Shown piece by piece: positions 35,694 through 44,001 of a stretch of 64,000 nt of DNA (position 1 is the stretch's first letter; each line of letters starts with the position of its first letter). Location: positions 1 through 64,000 of the forward strand of contig SCUE01000022.1 of the NCBI GenBank assembly GCA_004297775.1, read 5' to 3'. The DNA is from Chloroflexota bacterium. GTDB taxonomy: Bacteria; Chloroflexota; UBA6077; FW602-bin22. A program made the translations under genes and the position numbers. Under the pieces are notes generated by a model that was not told where the DNA came from, made no database searches, and was given only the letters and a program-made list of their open reading frames with translations.

Positions 35694-36149
35694 GTGCTGC
35701 CGCTGCCGGTCTTCTTGGTCGACTCGCTCCGCGCGCACCGGGTCGGGCAGCTCGAAGATCGCATCGGGGCCGGCCCAATGTGGCAGGAGTCGGGGCTCGT
35801 CTTCACCAGCAGCACCGGCCGTCCCCTCGACGAGCGGAACGTGACGCGCGTATTCGAGCGGCTACTAACGGCGGCCGAGCTGCCGCGCGTCCGCTTCCAC
35901 GATCTGCGGCACTCGTGCGCATCCCTGCTCCTCGCCCAGGGCATCCCGCCGCGCGTGGTGATGGAGATCCTCGACCACAGCCAGATCAGCATCACGATGG
36001 ACACCTACAGCCACGTCATCCCGGCGCTGGCTCAGGATGCGGTCGATTCGGGTCGGCGCGGTGCTCGCGGCCTGGGCTTCGAGCTCAGGCTCGCTCGGGC
36101 ACTTCCCCGGTCGCGAACAGCCGCCCCAGGCGAGCGATGCAGTCCTTGA
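35694..36149 (+). pseudogene. Truncated tyrosine recombinase (phage integrase family), catalytic domain only
   Basis: The frame begins VLPLPVFLVDSLRAHRVGQ and continues SGLVFTSSTGRPLDERNVTRVF, typical of actinobacterial/Chloroflexi phage-type integrases. Catalytic residues visible are HDLRH (His and the second Arg), the His of LDHSQIS and the nucleophile Tyr of MDTYSHV. The core-binding domain and the first catalytic Arg are missing; upstream sequence runs into the 53-bp repeat. After SHVIPALAQDAVD the C-terminal tail is unusually Arg-rich and may be frameshifted. It lies beside tRNA-Asn, its probable former target. Confidence 0.8.
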
Positions 36150-36324
36150 CCTCCGCGACCGCCTGGCCCACCTCGGCGCGGCGCGCGCCTGCTGCGGCGA
36201 CGCGGGCCTCGGTCGCGGCCTCGCTCACGTCCAAGATGCCGTACTCCGCCATCAGCTGGCCCATCCGATCGAGCAACCCATAGCCGTAGCGCTGAACCTC
36301 CGGGGACATATCGACGAGTCTCAT
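36085..36324 (-). CDS. Small helical protein, hypothetical
   Basis: A 79-aa frame from ATG 36324: MRLVDMSPEVQRYGYGLLDRM, then a long Ala/Glu-rich helix (SEAATEARVAAAGARRAEVGQAVAEVKDCIARLGRLF). The composition is consistent with a real coiled-coil protein, but it overlaps the integrase tail by 65 nt on the opposite strand and has no known family. If real it is an island gene. Confidence 0.35.
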   Translation of the reverse strand: MRLVDMSPEVQRYGYGLLDRMGQLMAEYGILDVSEAATEARVAAAGARRAEVGQAVAEVKDCIARLGRLFATGEVPERA

Positions 36325-36409
36325 CAGCGTGCATCCCGGGGGCGGCAAGAGCCGCGTTGCTGTCAAACCAGCCCGGCGGCGCTATCCGGCCACTATCTGA
36401 CTGATACTC

Positions 36410-36437
36410 TCAGTTCAGAACTGGGCTCCTCGACCAA
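36410..36437. repeat. Candidate attR at the tRNA-Asn 3' end
   Basis: Contains the last 12 nt of the tRNA-Asn gene (acceptor stem and discriminator) and 16 nt of its 3' flank; matches 30022-30049 at 23 of 28 positions. Confidence 0.5.
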
Positions 36438-36497
36438 GATTCGAACTTGGAACCTGCCGGTTAACAGCCGGACGCTCTACCGTTGAGCTATCGAGGA
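36426..36497 (-). tRNA. tRNA-Asn (GTT)
   Basis: Read on the minus strand it folds as a full cloverleaf: acceptor TCCTCGA/TCGAGGA with discriminator G, D arm GCTC/GAGC, anticodon loop CTGTTAA giving anticodon GTT, and T arm CCAAG-TTCGAAT-CTTGG. The 3' CCA is not encoded. The gene is intact although the island joins its 3' end. A TACACT box at 36513-36508 with upstream TTTGG forms an extended -10 promoter starting about 4 nt before the mature 5' end. Confidence 0.96.
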
Positions 36498-36643
36498 ATG
36501 CGCTCCAAGTGTACCAAACCACGATTCCCGGTCGCCACGGGGCGAGGGCGGCCGGTACAATCGGCGAACGGTGACGTTCGCATCTGGCGAATCATCCCCG
36601 TCGGTAACACAAGGGCGGCGCCCGCGTTTCGAAGGTTGGATGG

Positions 36644-37228
36644 GTGGAGAGTGACCCCCGGGTCTCGGTAAGGGACACAGGCGAGGACACTCTCGTCGAG
36701 CGCGCGCGGCGTGGCGATGCGGCGGCGTTCGGTTCTCTCTACGAGCGCCATCTGGATCGGATCTATCGATACATCTACTACCGCGTCAGGACCGAGAGCG
36801 AGGCCGAAGACCTCACCGAGCACGTGTTTCTGCGTGCCTATGAGGCAATCGGGCGCTATGAGCAGCGGGGGCTTCCCTTTGCCGCCTGGCTCTATCGCAT
36901 GGCTCACAACGCGATCATCGACCACTATCGCGGCTCCCGGCCGACCACTCCGATCGAGGACGCCTTCGACCTCGAAGACGGTCGACAGAACCCGCTCGAC
37001 GCGGTCCAAGCCAGCTTCGACCGCGAAGAATTGCGCGTTGCGATCGCGCGCCTCACGAGCGATCAGCAGCAGGTCATCGTGATGCGGTTTGTCGACGGCC
37101 TCAGCCATGCCGAGGTCGCCGAAATACTCGGCAAGAACGAAGGCGCCGTGCGCGTCATCCAACATCGCGCACTCCATGCCTTGGCGCGCGTCATGCGGAC
37201 GCTGAATCCTGGTGTCGACGATGCCTGA
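36644..37228 (+). CDS. ECF-type RNA polymerase sigma factor
   Basis: A 194-aa group 4 sigma factor. Region 2 is AAFGSLYERHLDRIYRYIYYRV through FAAWLYRMAHNAIIDHYR, which melts and reads the -10; region 4 is LTSDQQQVIVMRFVDGLSHAEVAEILGKNEGAVRVIQHRALHAL, the helix-turn-helix for the -35. The GTG at 36644 has AAGG about 8 nt upstream. It overlaps the next gene, which encodes a membrane protein with DUF5667-like features, by 8 nt; such pairs are expected to be sigma factor and regulator. Confidence 0.9.
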   Translation: MESDPRVSVRDTGEDTLVERARRGDAAAFGSLYERHLDRIYRYIYYRVRTESEAEDLTEHVFLRAYEAIGRYEQRGLPFAAWLYRMAHNAIIDHYRGSRPTTPIEDAFDLEDGRQNPLDAVQASFDREELRVAIARLTSDQQQVIVMRFVDGLSHAEVAEILGKNEGAVRVIQHRALHALARVMRTLNPGVDDA

Positions 37229-39122
37229 CACGAGCCTACGGCTGGCCCAGGCGCTCGACCGCCTCGACGGCGGTGAGGCGCCCGATGCTGTGCTCGTCAG
37301 CGCCGATACCGAGATACGCGCGCTCGTCAACCTCGCGTCCGCGATCCGGCGGGTACCGGCGCCCGTCCCGCGTGAGGCGCTGCGCCGCCGCTTGAACGCG
37401 CGCTGGTCGACGGTTTCGGTCGACCCATCGGCCAACGGCCATGCGAACGGAAACGGCGCGCACGCGTACAACGGCGCGAACGGCCACGCGGTGGGCGCGA
37501 CTGATGATGGTCTGGTCATCGCCTGGACCGCGAGGCAACCGTCGCGCGCGGATCGAGCAAGCCGACGACGCCTCTTCTGGCGCGACGCCACGATGCGACT
37601 CGCGGCGGCTTGCGCGGCCTGCGCGCTGATCGCCGGTGGGACCGTCGTCGTCTCAGCAAACAGCCTGCCGGGCGACACCTTGTACCCGGCCAAGCTCGTC
37701 GCCGAGCAGGCACAACTTGTCGTCACGCTCGATATAAACGATCGCGCTCGCCTTCAAGTCGCAATCGCCGAACGGCGCGTCGTCGAACTGGAATCTGTCG
37801 TCGCGACGGCCGACGCATCGCTCGTCGCATCGGCGGTCGAGCGAGCGTCGACCGAACTGATCGCGGCCGCCGCGATTCTCAGTCGCGTCAACCGTGACAC
37901 TGTCGCTTCCGACTCACTGGCGCCGTCCCTTTCAAGGGAGACCGCCAGCGTCGGCCAGAAGCTCGAACGCATGGCATCGAGCGATTCGATCACGACCGCG
38001 GGCATCAAGCCGGCTGTCGTCGAGCTCGAACGCGCGGCCGCCGCGATGTCGACCGCCGCTCGCGAGGGCTCGCGGGCAATCCCGTCCGCCACGGCCCTGG
38101 CGGCAGCGGCGCAATTCGCCCCGACAGCCACGACTGTGGCGCCGTCGTCGACCGCCCTTTCGATGTCCGAGCAAACGATCCGAGCTCAGAACCCGACCGC
38201 GACCGCCGTCGTGATCGCCATCGCACCACCGGTGCCTACGGCGACGGAGGCTCGACCGTCACCGACCGTCCCCTCACTGCCGCCAACACCCGCGCCGCCA
38301 GCGCCGACGGCTATTCCGAAATCGCACGTCGAGATTCTCCTCGGCAATCTGGATGCGCGTGTTCCGACGCTCGTGTCGGCGATGGTTGGCGGGCAGCGCG
38401 AATCCATCGAACCCCAGATCTTGCTCTACTATCGCGAACTCGACTTGCTCGCCGCCGCGCTCGGCGATGTGTCTGGAGGCGATCGCGATCGCATCCTGGC
38501 GGCCATCTCGGGGCGTCTGAGCGCGCATTCACAGTCGTTCGCGGCGACAGTCAACGCCGCGCCCGCGTCGGCGCGTCCGGCCCTCCGCAACGCCCTGGTC
38601 GAAATCGCCCAGCGTCAGCGCCTCGTTGGAGCGTCCGTCGCCGTGCCAGACGCTCCAACGGAAGCTCCCGCGATCTCGCCGACCGTCGCGACGTCGCCGA
38701 CGATCGCCCTGACGCCGCGATCGACTCCGATCGGTGACGCTTCGGCGACCCGGGTTCCGACGACGTCGCCGGTGGGCGCGACCGCGACACCTGGCACCGT
38801 CGCGACTCCCGCGGCGACGGCGGTTCCCTCTGGGCCGACGCCAACTTCGGTCGCGACGCCGGCCGCGGCAACCGCGACTCCTCAGCCATCCGGTGCGACC
38901 AACACCCCGTCAGCGCAGCCGACCGCGGTGCCAACGCAGATCGCGACGCCGATGTCGGTCGCAACGCCGATCGTCATCGCGACTCCGCCGCCGACCGTCG
39001 CGCCGACGGCGACTCCCGGCGCCGCGCCGGTCCTGGCCACTCCGATGAGCCTGCCGTCTCCGACCCCGATCGGGTCTCCCGCCCCGCCGACCGCGGCTCC
39101 AAACGCCACGCCGGCGCGTTGA
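37221..39122 (+). CDS. DUF5667-like membrane protein, putative anti-sigma factor
   Basis: A 633-aa protein starting at ATG 37221 inside the sigma-factor end. The N-terminus is a cytoplasmic helical domain (LAQALDRLDGGEAPDAVL), then one membrane segment (MRLAAACAACALIAGGTVVVSAN) followed at once by SLPGDTLYPAKLVAEQAQL, the DUF5667 signature. The exterior part is helical to about residue 300, then a Thr/Pro/Ala/Ser-rich low-complexity tail occupies most of the last 150 residues, as in cell-surface or wall-spanning stalks. The layout fits a membrane regulator that sequesters the sigma factor and senses the envelope; no zinc-binding ASD motif is visible. Confidence 0.78.
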   Translation: MPDTSLRLAQALDRLDGGEAPDAVLVSADTEIRALVNLASAIRRVPAPVPREALRRRLNARWSTVSVDPSANGHANGNGAHAYNGANGHAVGATDDGLVIAWTARQPSRADRASRRRLFWRDATMRLAAACAACALIAGGTVVVSANSLPGDTLYPAKLVAEQAQLVVTLDINDRARLQVAIAERRVVELESVVATADASLVASAVERASTELIAAAAILSRVNRDTVASDSLAPSLSRETASVGQKLERMASSDSITTAGIKPAVVELERAAAAMSTAAREGSRAIPSATALAAAAQFAPTATTVAPSSTALSMSEQTIRAQNPTATAVVIAIAPPVPTATEARPSPTVPSLPPTPAPPAPTAIPKSHVEILLGNLDARVPTLVSAMVGGQRESIEPQILLYYRELDLLAAALGDVSGGDRDRILAAISGRLSAHSQSFAATVNAAPASARPALRNALVEIAQRQRLVGASVAVPDAPTEAPAISPTVATSPTIALTPRSTPIGDASATRVPTTSPVGATATPGTVATPAATAVPSGPTPTSVATPAAATATPQPSGATNTPSAQPTAVPTQIATPMSVATPIVIATPPPTVAPTATPGAAPVLATPMSLPSPTPIGSPAPPTAAPNATPAR

Positions 39123-39137
39123 CACGCCGCGCCCGAA

Positions 39138-39166
39138 TTGTTGGGGCGGGTAAGCCCTGGTATACT
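39138..39166 (+). promoter_or_regulatory. tRNA-Pro promoter
   Basis: TTGTTG (39138-39143) and TATACT (39161-39166) with a 17-nt spacer; the -10 ends 9 nt before the mature tRNA 5' end. Confidence 0.65.
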
Positions 39167-39175
39167 CGCGACCAG

Positions 39176-39252
39176 CGGGGTGTAGCGCAGCCTGGTAGCG
39201 CACCTGTATGGGGTGCAGGTGGTCGTGCGTTCGAATCGCACCACCCCGACCA
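39176..39252 (+). tRNA. tRNA-Pro (GGG)
   Basis: Cloverleaf: acceptor CGGGGTG/CACCCCG, D arm GCGC/GCGC, anticodon loop ATGGGGT with anticodon GGG, T arm GTGCG-TTCGAAT-CGCAC, discriminator A, and an encoded CCA at 39250-39252 (unlike tRNA-Asn above). It lies between the DUF5667-like gene and the ribokinase gene. Confidence 0.96.
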
Positions 39253-39309
39253 TGAACTCCACGGGCGGACCGCGGCGCGGCCGCCGCTAGATCAGACAAC
39301 GGATCGGAT

Positions 39310-40254
39310 GTGAGCGGTACCCAGCGTCCGCGGATCGCGGTCTTCGGCAGCGTGAACACCGATCTGATCGTGTTTGCGCCGCGCATTCCGGCGCCGGGCC
39401 AGACGGTTCACGGGAATGATCTGCTCGTCTCGGGCGGCGGCAAGGGCGCCAACCAGGCCGTTGCGGCGGCGCGACTCGGGGCGCACGTATCGATGATCGC
39501 CTGCGTCGGCCGCGATGACTTCGGCCTGGCACGGCACCGAGAACTGGCGTCGGAAGGAATCGATGTCATCGGCGTGGCGTTCGTCGAGGACGCGCCGTCC
39601 GGCGTCGCCCTCATCATCGTCGACCCGACCGGCCAGAACGCGATCGCGGTCTCGCCCGGAGCCAACAAGCGTTTGACGGCTGAGTTCGCTCGCGCCAATC
39701 GGCCTGCGCTGGATCTCGCAAATGTGGCGCTGTTCCAACTCGAGAATCCGCTCGACGGCACGATCGAGGCGGCCAGGATCGCTCGCGACGGTGGCGCGCG
39801 TGTCATCCTCAATCCGGCGCCCGCGCCGAGCGCACCGCTGCCGCCGGAACTGCTCGCGCTCATCGATGTGCTGGTGCCAAACGAGCACGAAGCGACCGCG
39901 CTTTCAGGAATCCAGGTTCTTGACTTCGAAAGCGCGATCGCGTCCGCTCGCGCGATCCTCGCGCACGGCGTTGGCACGGTCGTCGTGACGCTCGGCGATC
40001 GCGGTGCGGTCGTGGTGGACGCTAGGCGGCAGAATGCGATCCCCGCGTGGTCAGTCACGGCGGTCGATGCGACCGGCGCGGGCGACACATTCTGCGGTGC
40101 GCTCGCCTGCGCACTCGGTCGAGGCGAGGAGATTGAAGCGGCGACGCGATTCGCGGCGTGCGCGGCGAGCATTTCCGTGACTCAGCCTGGCGCCCGCGCG
40201 GGAATGCCATATCTTGACGACGTGAAGCGGGCACTTGCCGCGGTGGACGCGTAG
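39310..40254 (+). CDS. rbsK: Ribokinase
   Basis: Phosphorylates ribose at O5. The 314-aa PfkB protein has GSVNTDLIVFAPRIPAPGQT and GGGKGANQAVAAARLG at the N-terminus, both typical of ribokinases, and ATGAGDTFCGALA near residue 260 with the catalytic Asp. VPNEHEATALSG is the ribokinase N-x-x-E motif. The GTG start at 39310 follows tRNA-Pro by 57 nt. Its stop is 1 nt before the dnaX start, so the two are likely co-transcribed. No ribose transporter is adjacent. Confidence 0.9.
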   Translation: MSGTQRPRIAVFGSVNTDLIVFAPRIPAPGQTVHGNDLLVSGGGKGANQAVAAARLGAHVSMIACVGRDDFGLARHRELASEGIDVIGVAFVEDAPSGVALIIVDPTGQNAIAVSPGANKRLTAEFARANRPALDLANVALFQLENPLDGTIEAARIARDGGARVILNPAPAPSAPLPPELLALIDVLVPNEHEATALSGIQVLDFESAIASARAILAHGVGTVVVTLGDRGAVVVDARRQNAIPAWSVTAVDATGAGDTFCGALACALGRGEEIEAATRFAACAASISVTQPGARAGMPYLDDVKRALAAVDA

Positions 40255-40255
40255 C

Positions 40256-42241
40256 GTGAGCGTCCGGGCGATCTATCGGCGGTGGCGCCCGCGACGATTC
40301 GACCAGATCGTCGGCCAGGATCACATCACGCGCGCGCTCCGCAACGCCGTCCGGACCGACCGCGTTGCGCACGGCTATCTGTTCTGCGGGCCGCGCGGCG
40401 TTGCCAAGACGACGACGGCGCGGGTCCTGGCCAAAGCGATCAACTGCCTGAATCCCGAGAACGGCGAACCATGCGACCGATGCGACCTCTGCGTCGCGAT
40501 CGGCGAGGGCAACTCGTACGACGTCATCGAGATGGACGCTGCCTCGAATGGCCTGGTGGAGAACGTTCGCGAGCTGCGGCAGCACGTTCTGACGCACCCG
40601 GATCAGGCTCGGCGAAAGGTGTACATCCTGGACGAGGCGCACCGGATGAGCGCCTCGGCATTTGACGCGCTGCTGAAGACACTTGAAGAGCCGCCGGATC
40701 ACGTCGTCTTCGTGCTCGTGACCAGCGAGGCCGAGAAGATCCCGGCGACAATCGTGTCGCGTTGCCAGCGATTTGATTTTCGGCGTCTGCCGACAGCCGG
40801 CATCGTCGGGCGGCTGGTCGAAATCTGCGCCGCCGAACAGATTGCGGTCGAACCAGCCAGTCTCGAGACGATCGCCCGAGCCGCGACCGGAAGCCTGCGG
40901 GATGCACAGAGCATCCTCGACCAGATCCTCGCCTACGGCGAGACCACGTTGCGCCTGGCAGATGTCGAGGCGATCCTGGGCACGGCCGGTTTCGCGACGA
41001 CCGCGGCCCTGGCGCGCCACGCGTTGCGGCGCGAACACGGCGATGGGTTGATCGTCATACGCGACGCCGTCACACTGGGAGTAGATCCTCGCGTTCTCGG
41101 GCGCGATGTCGCAAGGTACCTTCGATCGATCCTTTTCGCCAAGATCGGCGGCCCCGACTTCTTAACGGACGTTCCGCCGGACGCGGTGGACGCGGCACGC
41201 GAACTGGTCGGACAATCAAACGTCGATCATCTGATCTTCGCGTTGCGCCAATTCGGCAGCGTGGATTCGACCTCGCGCGGCTCGCTGCACAACCAGTTGC
41301 CGCTCGAACTCGCGTTCATCGAGAGCGCCCTCTGGGAGCCTCGCGGCAGCGACGCCGGGGCTGGCACGAGCGATCAGGCGCCGCCATCTACAAGTGGTGC
41401 CACCATCACGCGCCCAGGCCCCATTGCCCGTCGTCCGGAAGCCGCCCGTCCGGCGATCCCGCCACGACTTGCGCCCGCGCGCGGGGCGCCACCCGCACCT
41501 GCACCCACTCCGATCGTTGAGCGGCCGTCGCCGGCGCCAGCGAGCGCGACCGTCGCGGCCGCGATCAATCCGATTCCTGCTTTCGCGCCAGGCCCCTTCG
41601 CGGAATCGATCGATGCGCGAACAGAAGAGAGCGGGCCGGCGGTCGAGGACAGAGGCTCGATCTCGGCCGCGCCGACTTCTCGACGGGCGCCAGAAACCGC
41701 GCGGGGCGAGTCCGTGTCGGCGCCGACTGTTGGAGCCGGCGATCTCCTGCCGACGGACCAGCGCGATGCGCCCGAGCCGATCGATGCAGCCGAAGCGCGG
41801 CACCGATGGGATACGGTTCGCCAGGCAGTGGCAACAGCGCACCCCCGCAACGGTAACTTCCTCTATCAAACCCGACTCGAATCGATCGATGGCTCCACAC
41901 TTCGCGTCGCGGCTCAAACGTCGGCGCACCAAGACCACGTGAAAAGACTGACCAAGGTGATCATCGACGAGTGGCGCACCCTGTACGGCCAAAGTGTGGG
42001 GATTTCGTGCTCCGTCGCGTCGTCCTGGGAGCGCCCGCCCGACGAGCGGATGGACCCGGCGGCCTACCCGGAGATTCGACGCGCTCTACAACGGGGCTGG
42101 CGCGTCAAGCAGACCGACGCGATGAAACAGCCAATACAATCGGCCGCTGGCCCAGCGAGGAGTGACGACCGTGCAACCGAACATGAAGATGATTCAACAG
42201 ATGCAACAGCGCCTGATGAAGGCGCAGGAGGAACTCGGTAG
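40256..42241 (+). CDS. dnaX: DNA polymerase III subunit gamma/tau
   Basis: Clamp-loader ATPase. Starting at GTG 40256 (MSVRAIYRRWRPRRFDQIVG) it is 661 aa. Walker A is GPRGVAKTTTAR (45-56), the zinc-binding Cys set is Cys64, 73, 76 and 79 (CDRCDLC), and Walker B is ILDEAHRMS. The conserved domain III helices follow to about residue 360, then a Pro/Ala-rich linker of roughly 150 residues and a C-terminal tau-like domain (VRQAVATAHPRNGNF). The earlier start in the frame would overlap rbsK. It overlaps ybaB by 80 nt. Confidence 0.94.
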   Translation: MSVRAIYRRWRPRRFDQIVGQDHITRALRNAVRTDRVAHGYLFCGPRGVAKTTTARVLAKAINCLNPENGEPCDRCDLCVAIGEGNSYDVIEMDAASNGLVENVRELRQHVLTHPDQARRKVYILDEAHRMSASAFDALLKTLEEPPDHVVFVLVTSEAEKIPATIVSRCQRFDFRRLPTAGIVGRLVEICAAEQIAVEPASLETIARAATGSLRDAQSILDQILAYGETTLRLADVEAILGTAGFATTAALARHALRREHGDGLIVIRDAVTLGVDPRVLGRDVARYLRSILFAKIGGPDFLTDVPPDAVDAARELVGQSNVDHLIFALRQFGSVDSTSRGSLHNQLPLELAFIESALWEPRGSDAGAGTSDQAPPSTSGATITRPGPIARRPEAARPAIPPRLAPARGAPPAPAPTPIVERPSPAPASATVAAAINPIPAFAPGPFAESIDARTEESGPAVEDRGSISAAPTSRRAPETARGESVSAPTVGAGDLLPTDQRDAPEPIDAAEARHRWDTVRQAVATAHPRNGNFLYQTRLESIDGSTLRVAAQTSAHQDHVKRLTKVIIDEWRTLYGQSVGISCSVASSWERPPDERMDPAAYPEIRRALQRGWRVKQTDAMKQPIQSAAGPARSDDRATEHEDDSTDATAPDEGAGGTR

Positions 42242-42473
42242 CGAGACGGTCGAGGGAAGTGCTGGCGGCGGCGCCGTGCGCGTCACCGTGAACGGGCATA
42301 TGCACGCCCAGGCCGTCAAGATCGAGCCCACGGCGGTCGACCCGTCGGATGTCGAGATGCTCGAAGAGATGGTGCTGGCCGCGATTGTGGACGCGACCCA
42401 GAAGGCTCAGGAACTGGCCAGTAAGCGGATGTCGTCCATCACCGGCGGAATGAAGATCCCAGGGCTGATGTAG
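42162..42473 (+). CDS. ybaB: YbaB/EbfC family nucleoid-associated protein
   Basis: A 103-aa DNA-binding dimer, usually encoded between dnaX and rec[40 protein letters not shown] is the helix-then-strand start of the family, and [21 protein letters not shown] the second helix. The start GTG is inside dnaX. No recR follows; instead the gene ends in a 35-nt overlap with the convergent RNase PH gene. Confidence 0.9.
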   Translation: MTTVQPNMKMIQQMQQRLMKAQEELGSETVEGSAGGGAVRVTVNGHMHAQAVKIEPTAVDPSDVEMLEEMVLAAIVDATQKAQELASKRMSSITGGMKIPGLM

Positions 42474-43188
42474 TCGACGCGATCGCCGATCCCTGGAACG
42501 CGAAGAGCTCGCGAATGCCTGCCCGTGCCAGATCGAGCAGTTCGTCGGCCGCGGAGCGAGAGAATGGCTTCCCTTCGGCGGTGCCCTGGAGCTCGACGAA
42601 CTCCTCACGCTCCGTCATGACCACGTTGAAGTCGACCTCGGCGGTCGAGTCCTCACCGTAGGCGAGGTCGAGCATCGAGCGGCCGTCGACGACCCCCACG
42701 CTGGTCGCCGCGACCCGGAGGAGACTCGGCGCGGTCGCTAACTTACCGTTCCGGACAAGTCCATCCAGCGCCAGCGCGAGCGCAACCCAGCCGCCGGTGA
42801 TGGAAGCGGTGCGGGTACCGCCGTCCGCCTCGATGACATCGCAGTCGACGTAGATGGTTCGCTCGCCGATCGTCTTGAGATCCACCGCCGATCGCAACGA
42901 CCGACCGATCAAACGCTGTATCTCCTGGGTGCGGCCAGAGACGCGACCCGAGGCGGCTTCCCGCTGCATGCGTGTATTCGTCGAGCGCGGAAGCATGCCG
43001 TATTCGGCGGTGATCCAGCCCTGTCCCTTGCCATTGAGAAACGGCGGCACTCGCTCCTCGATCGACGCCGCGCAAATGACGCGTGTCTGCCCACACTCGA
43101 TCAGAGCCGAGCCCTCGGCGTGTCGCAGGTATCGCGGCGTGATTGTGACCGCGCGAAGTTGACCGTCGGACCGACCGTCGGCCCTCAA
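42439..43188 (-). CDS. rph: Ribonuclease PH
   Basis: 3'-to-5' phosphorolytic exoribonuclease trimming tRNA precursors. From TTG 43188 the product is 249 aa: [63 protein letters not shown] and [16 protein letters not shown]-like sequence, then [19 protein letters not shown] and [17 protein letters not shown]. The longer frame to 43302 overlaps the membrane-protein gene and has no homology, whereas TTG 43188 overlaps that gene's stop by TTGA and gives the normal length. Catalysis uses phosphate bound by Arg residues in this fold. Confidence 0.9.
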   Translation of the reverse strand: MRADGRSDGQLRAVTITPRYLRHAEGSALIECGQTRVICAASIEERVPPFLNGKGQGWITAEYGMLPRSTNTRMQREAASGRVSGRTQEIQRLIGRSLRSAVDLKTIGERTIYVDCDVIEADGGTRTASITGGWVALALALDGLVRNGKLATAPSLLRVAATSVGVVDGRSMLDLAYGEDSTAEVDFNVVMTEREEFVELQGTAEGKPFSRSAADELLDLARAGIRELFAFQGSAIASTTSALGSSFRR

Positions 43189-43928
43189 ACCGGCACCGAG
43201 GTCAGAAAGAAGTAAGCCTTGGCCGCAATGTCGCCCATCAATACACACCCCACCGCGAGATAGAGGATTCCGGTTGCGGTCCGCATCGCCCTGATTCGGC
43301 ACGAGTACCAGACGAACGCGGCCATCACAAATGGGAAAACGAGTCCAAACGCCACGCGCATCGCCATCACGATCGGCAGTACATCGAAGTGAGCCACACC
43401 CGCGGCGCCCATCCAGGCGAGCAATCCGATCTGCGCGCCGAGGCCCACAAGGAAGAGTCCCGTCACCTTCAAGAGCGGGAAGCTCGACAGCATCGGGGAC
43501 ACCAGATACCAGTGCCCGAGCAACATCCCGGTCATCGACGCCCCGAGCGAGAGCGAGGCCGCCGCCACACTCACCGCGATGAGAGGTCCCATCGCGGCGT
43601 CGCTCGGGATTGTGACGGCGAGCGCGAACGACGCCGCAATCGTAAATGCGACGTTGAGCGCCAGCCTCATCCGTTGCCTCTGGGCAAAGGCGAACACGGT
43701 GTACCCGAGCGCGAGGGCTTCCGCGATCGCGGTCAACGCGCGCGACTCGTCGCCGGCCACGAAGTAGGCGATGGTCAGAACGGCCCCCATCGAGACGCCC
43801 ATGAACTGGAGGAATCCGGCGCCGACTTCGAGGCGATGCTCGACCAGAAGCATCGCGACGCCGGTTCCGACGATTATCTCGACCATCACGAGGTAGAACG
43901 TCGTGGGAAGGGCGGCGTAGAGTTCCAA
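43185..43928 (-). CDS. Polytopic membrane protein of unknown function
   Basis: A 247-aa protein with about eight hydrophobic segments, starting [17 protein letters not shown] and ending [21 protein letters not shown]. The centre has [12 protein letters not shown], with a His in a membrane segment, a pattern seen in quinone- or haem-interacting helices, but no family is recognised. The start is TTG 43928 with a perfect TATAAT at 43943-43938 only 9 nt away. Translation of rph is coupled to its stop. Confidence 0.75.
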   Translation of the reverse strand: MELYAALPTTFYLVMVEIIVGTGVAMLLVEHRLEVGAGFLQFMGVSMGAVLTIAYFVAGDESRALTAIAEALALGYTVFAFAQRQRMRLALNVAFTIAASFALAVTIPSDAAMGPLIAVSVAAASLSLGASMTGMLLGHWYLVSPMLSSFPLLKVTGLFLVGLGAQIGLLAWMGAAGVAHFDVLPIVMAMRVAFGLVFPFVMAAFVWYSCRIRAMRTATGILYLAVGCVLMGDIAAKAYFFLTSVPV

Positions 43929-44001
43929 GCCGCCGCGATTATAGGAACGGCCCTCGGAATTGCAGGGCCGCGAAGAGCCGTGCTAAGTTCGGCTACCGGC
44001 G

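Larger units (their letters stand above)
30022..36437. mobile_element. Degenerate genomic island at tRNA-Asn carrying a SIR2-CHAT-STAND gene
   Basis: About 6.4 kb inserted at the 3' end of tRNA-Asn. The recombinase fragment lies next to the tRNA and a 28-nt imperfect copy of the tRNA 3' region (23 of 28 identical) lies at the far end, the layout of elements that integrate in tRNA genes. Inside are fragments of HTH, HEPN-like, Gp49-like and integrase genes and one large intact gene. Because the integrase lacks its N-terminal half, the island is probably immobile. The boundaries are inferred from the two imperfect repeats. Confidence 0.6.

Noticed and set aside
35228-36283. 351-codon plus-strand frame near the integrase fragment
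   Set aside because: Arg/Ala/Pro-rich and out of frame with the clear integrase catalytic sequence; probably spurious.
37212-39122. Low-complexity tail as a possible tandem repeat or CRISPR-like array
   Set aside because: The repeats are codon-level Thr/Pro/Ala bias inside an open frame, not fixed-length units with spacers; no CRISPR array or cas gene is seen.
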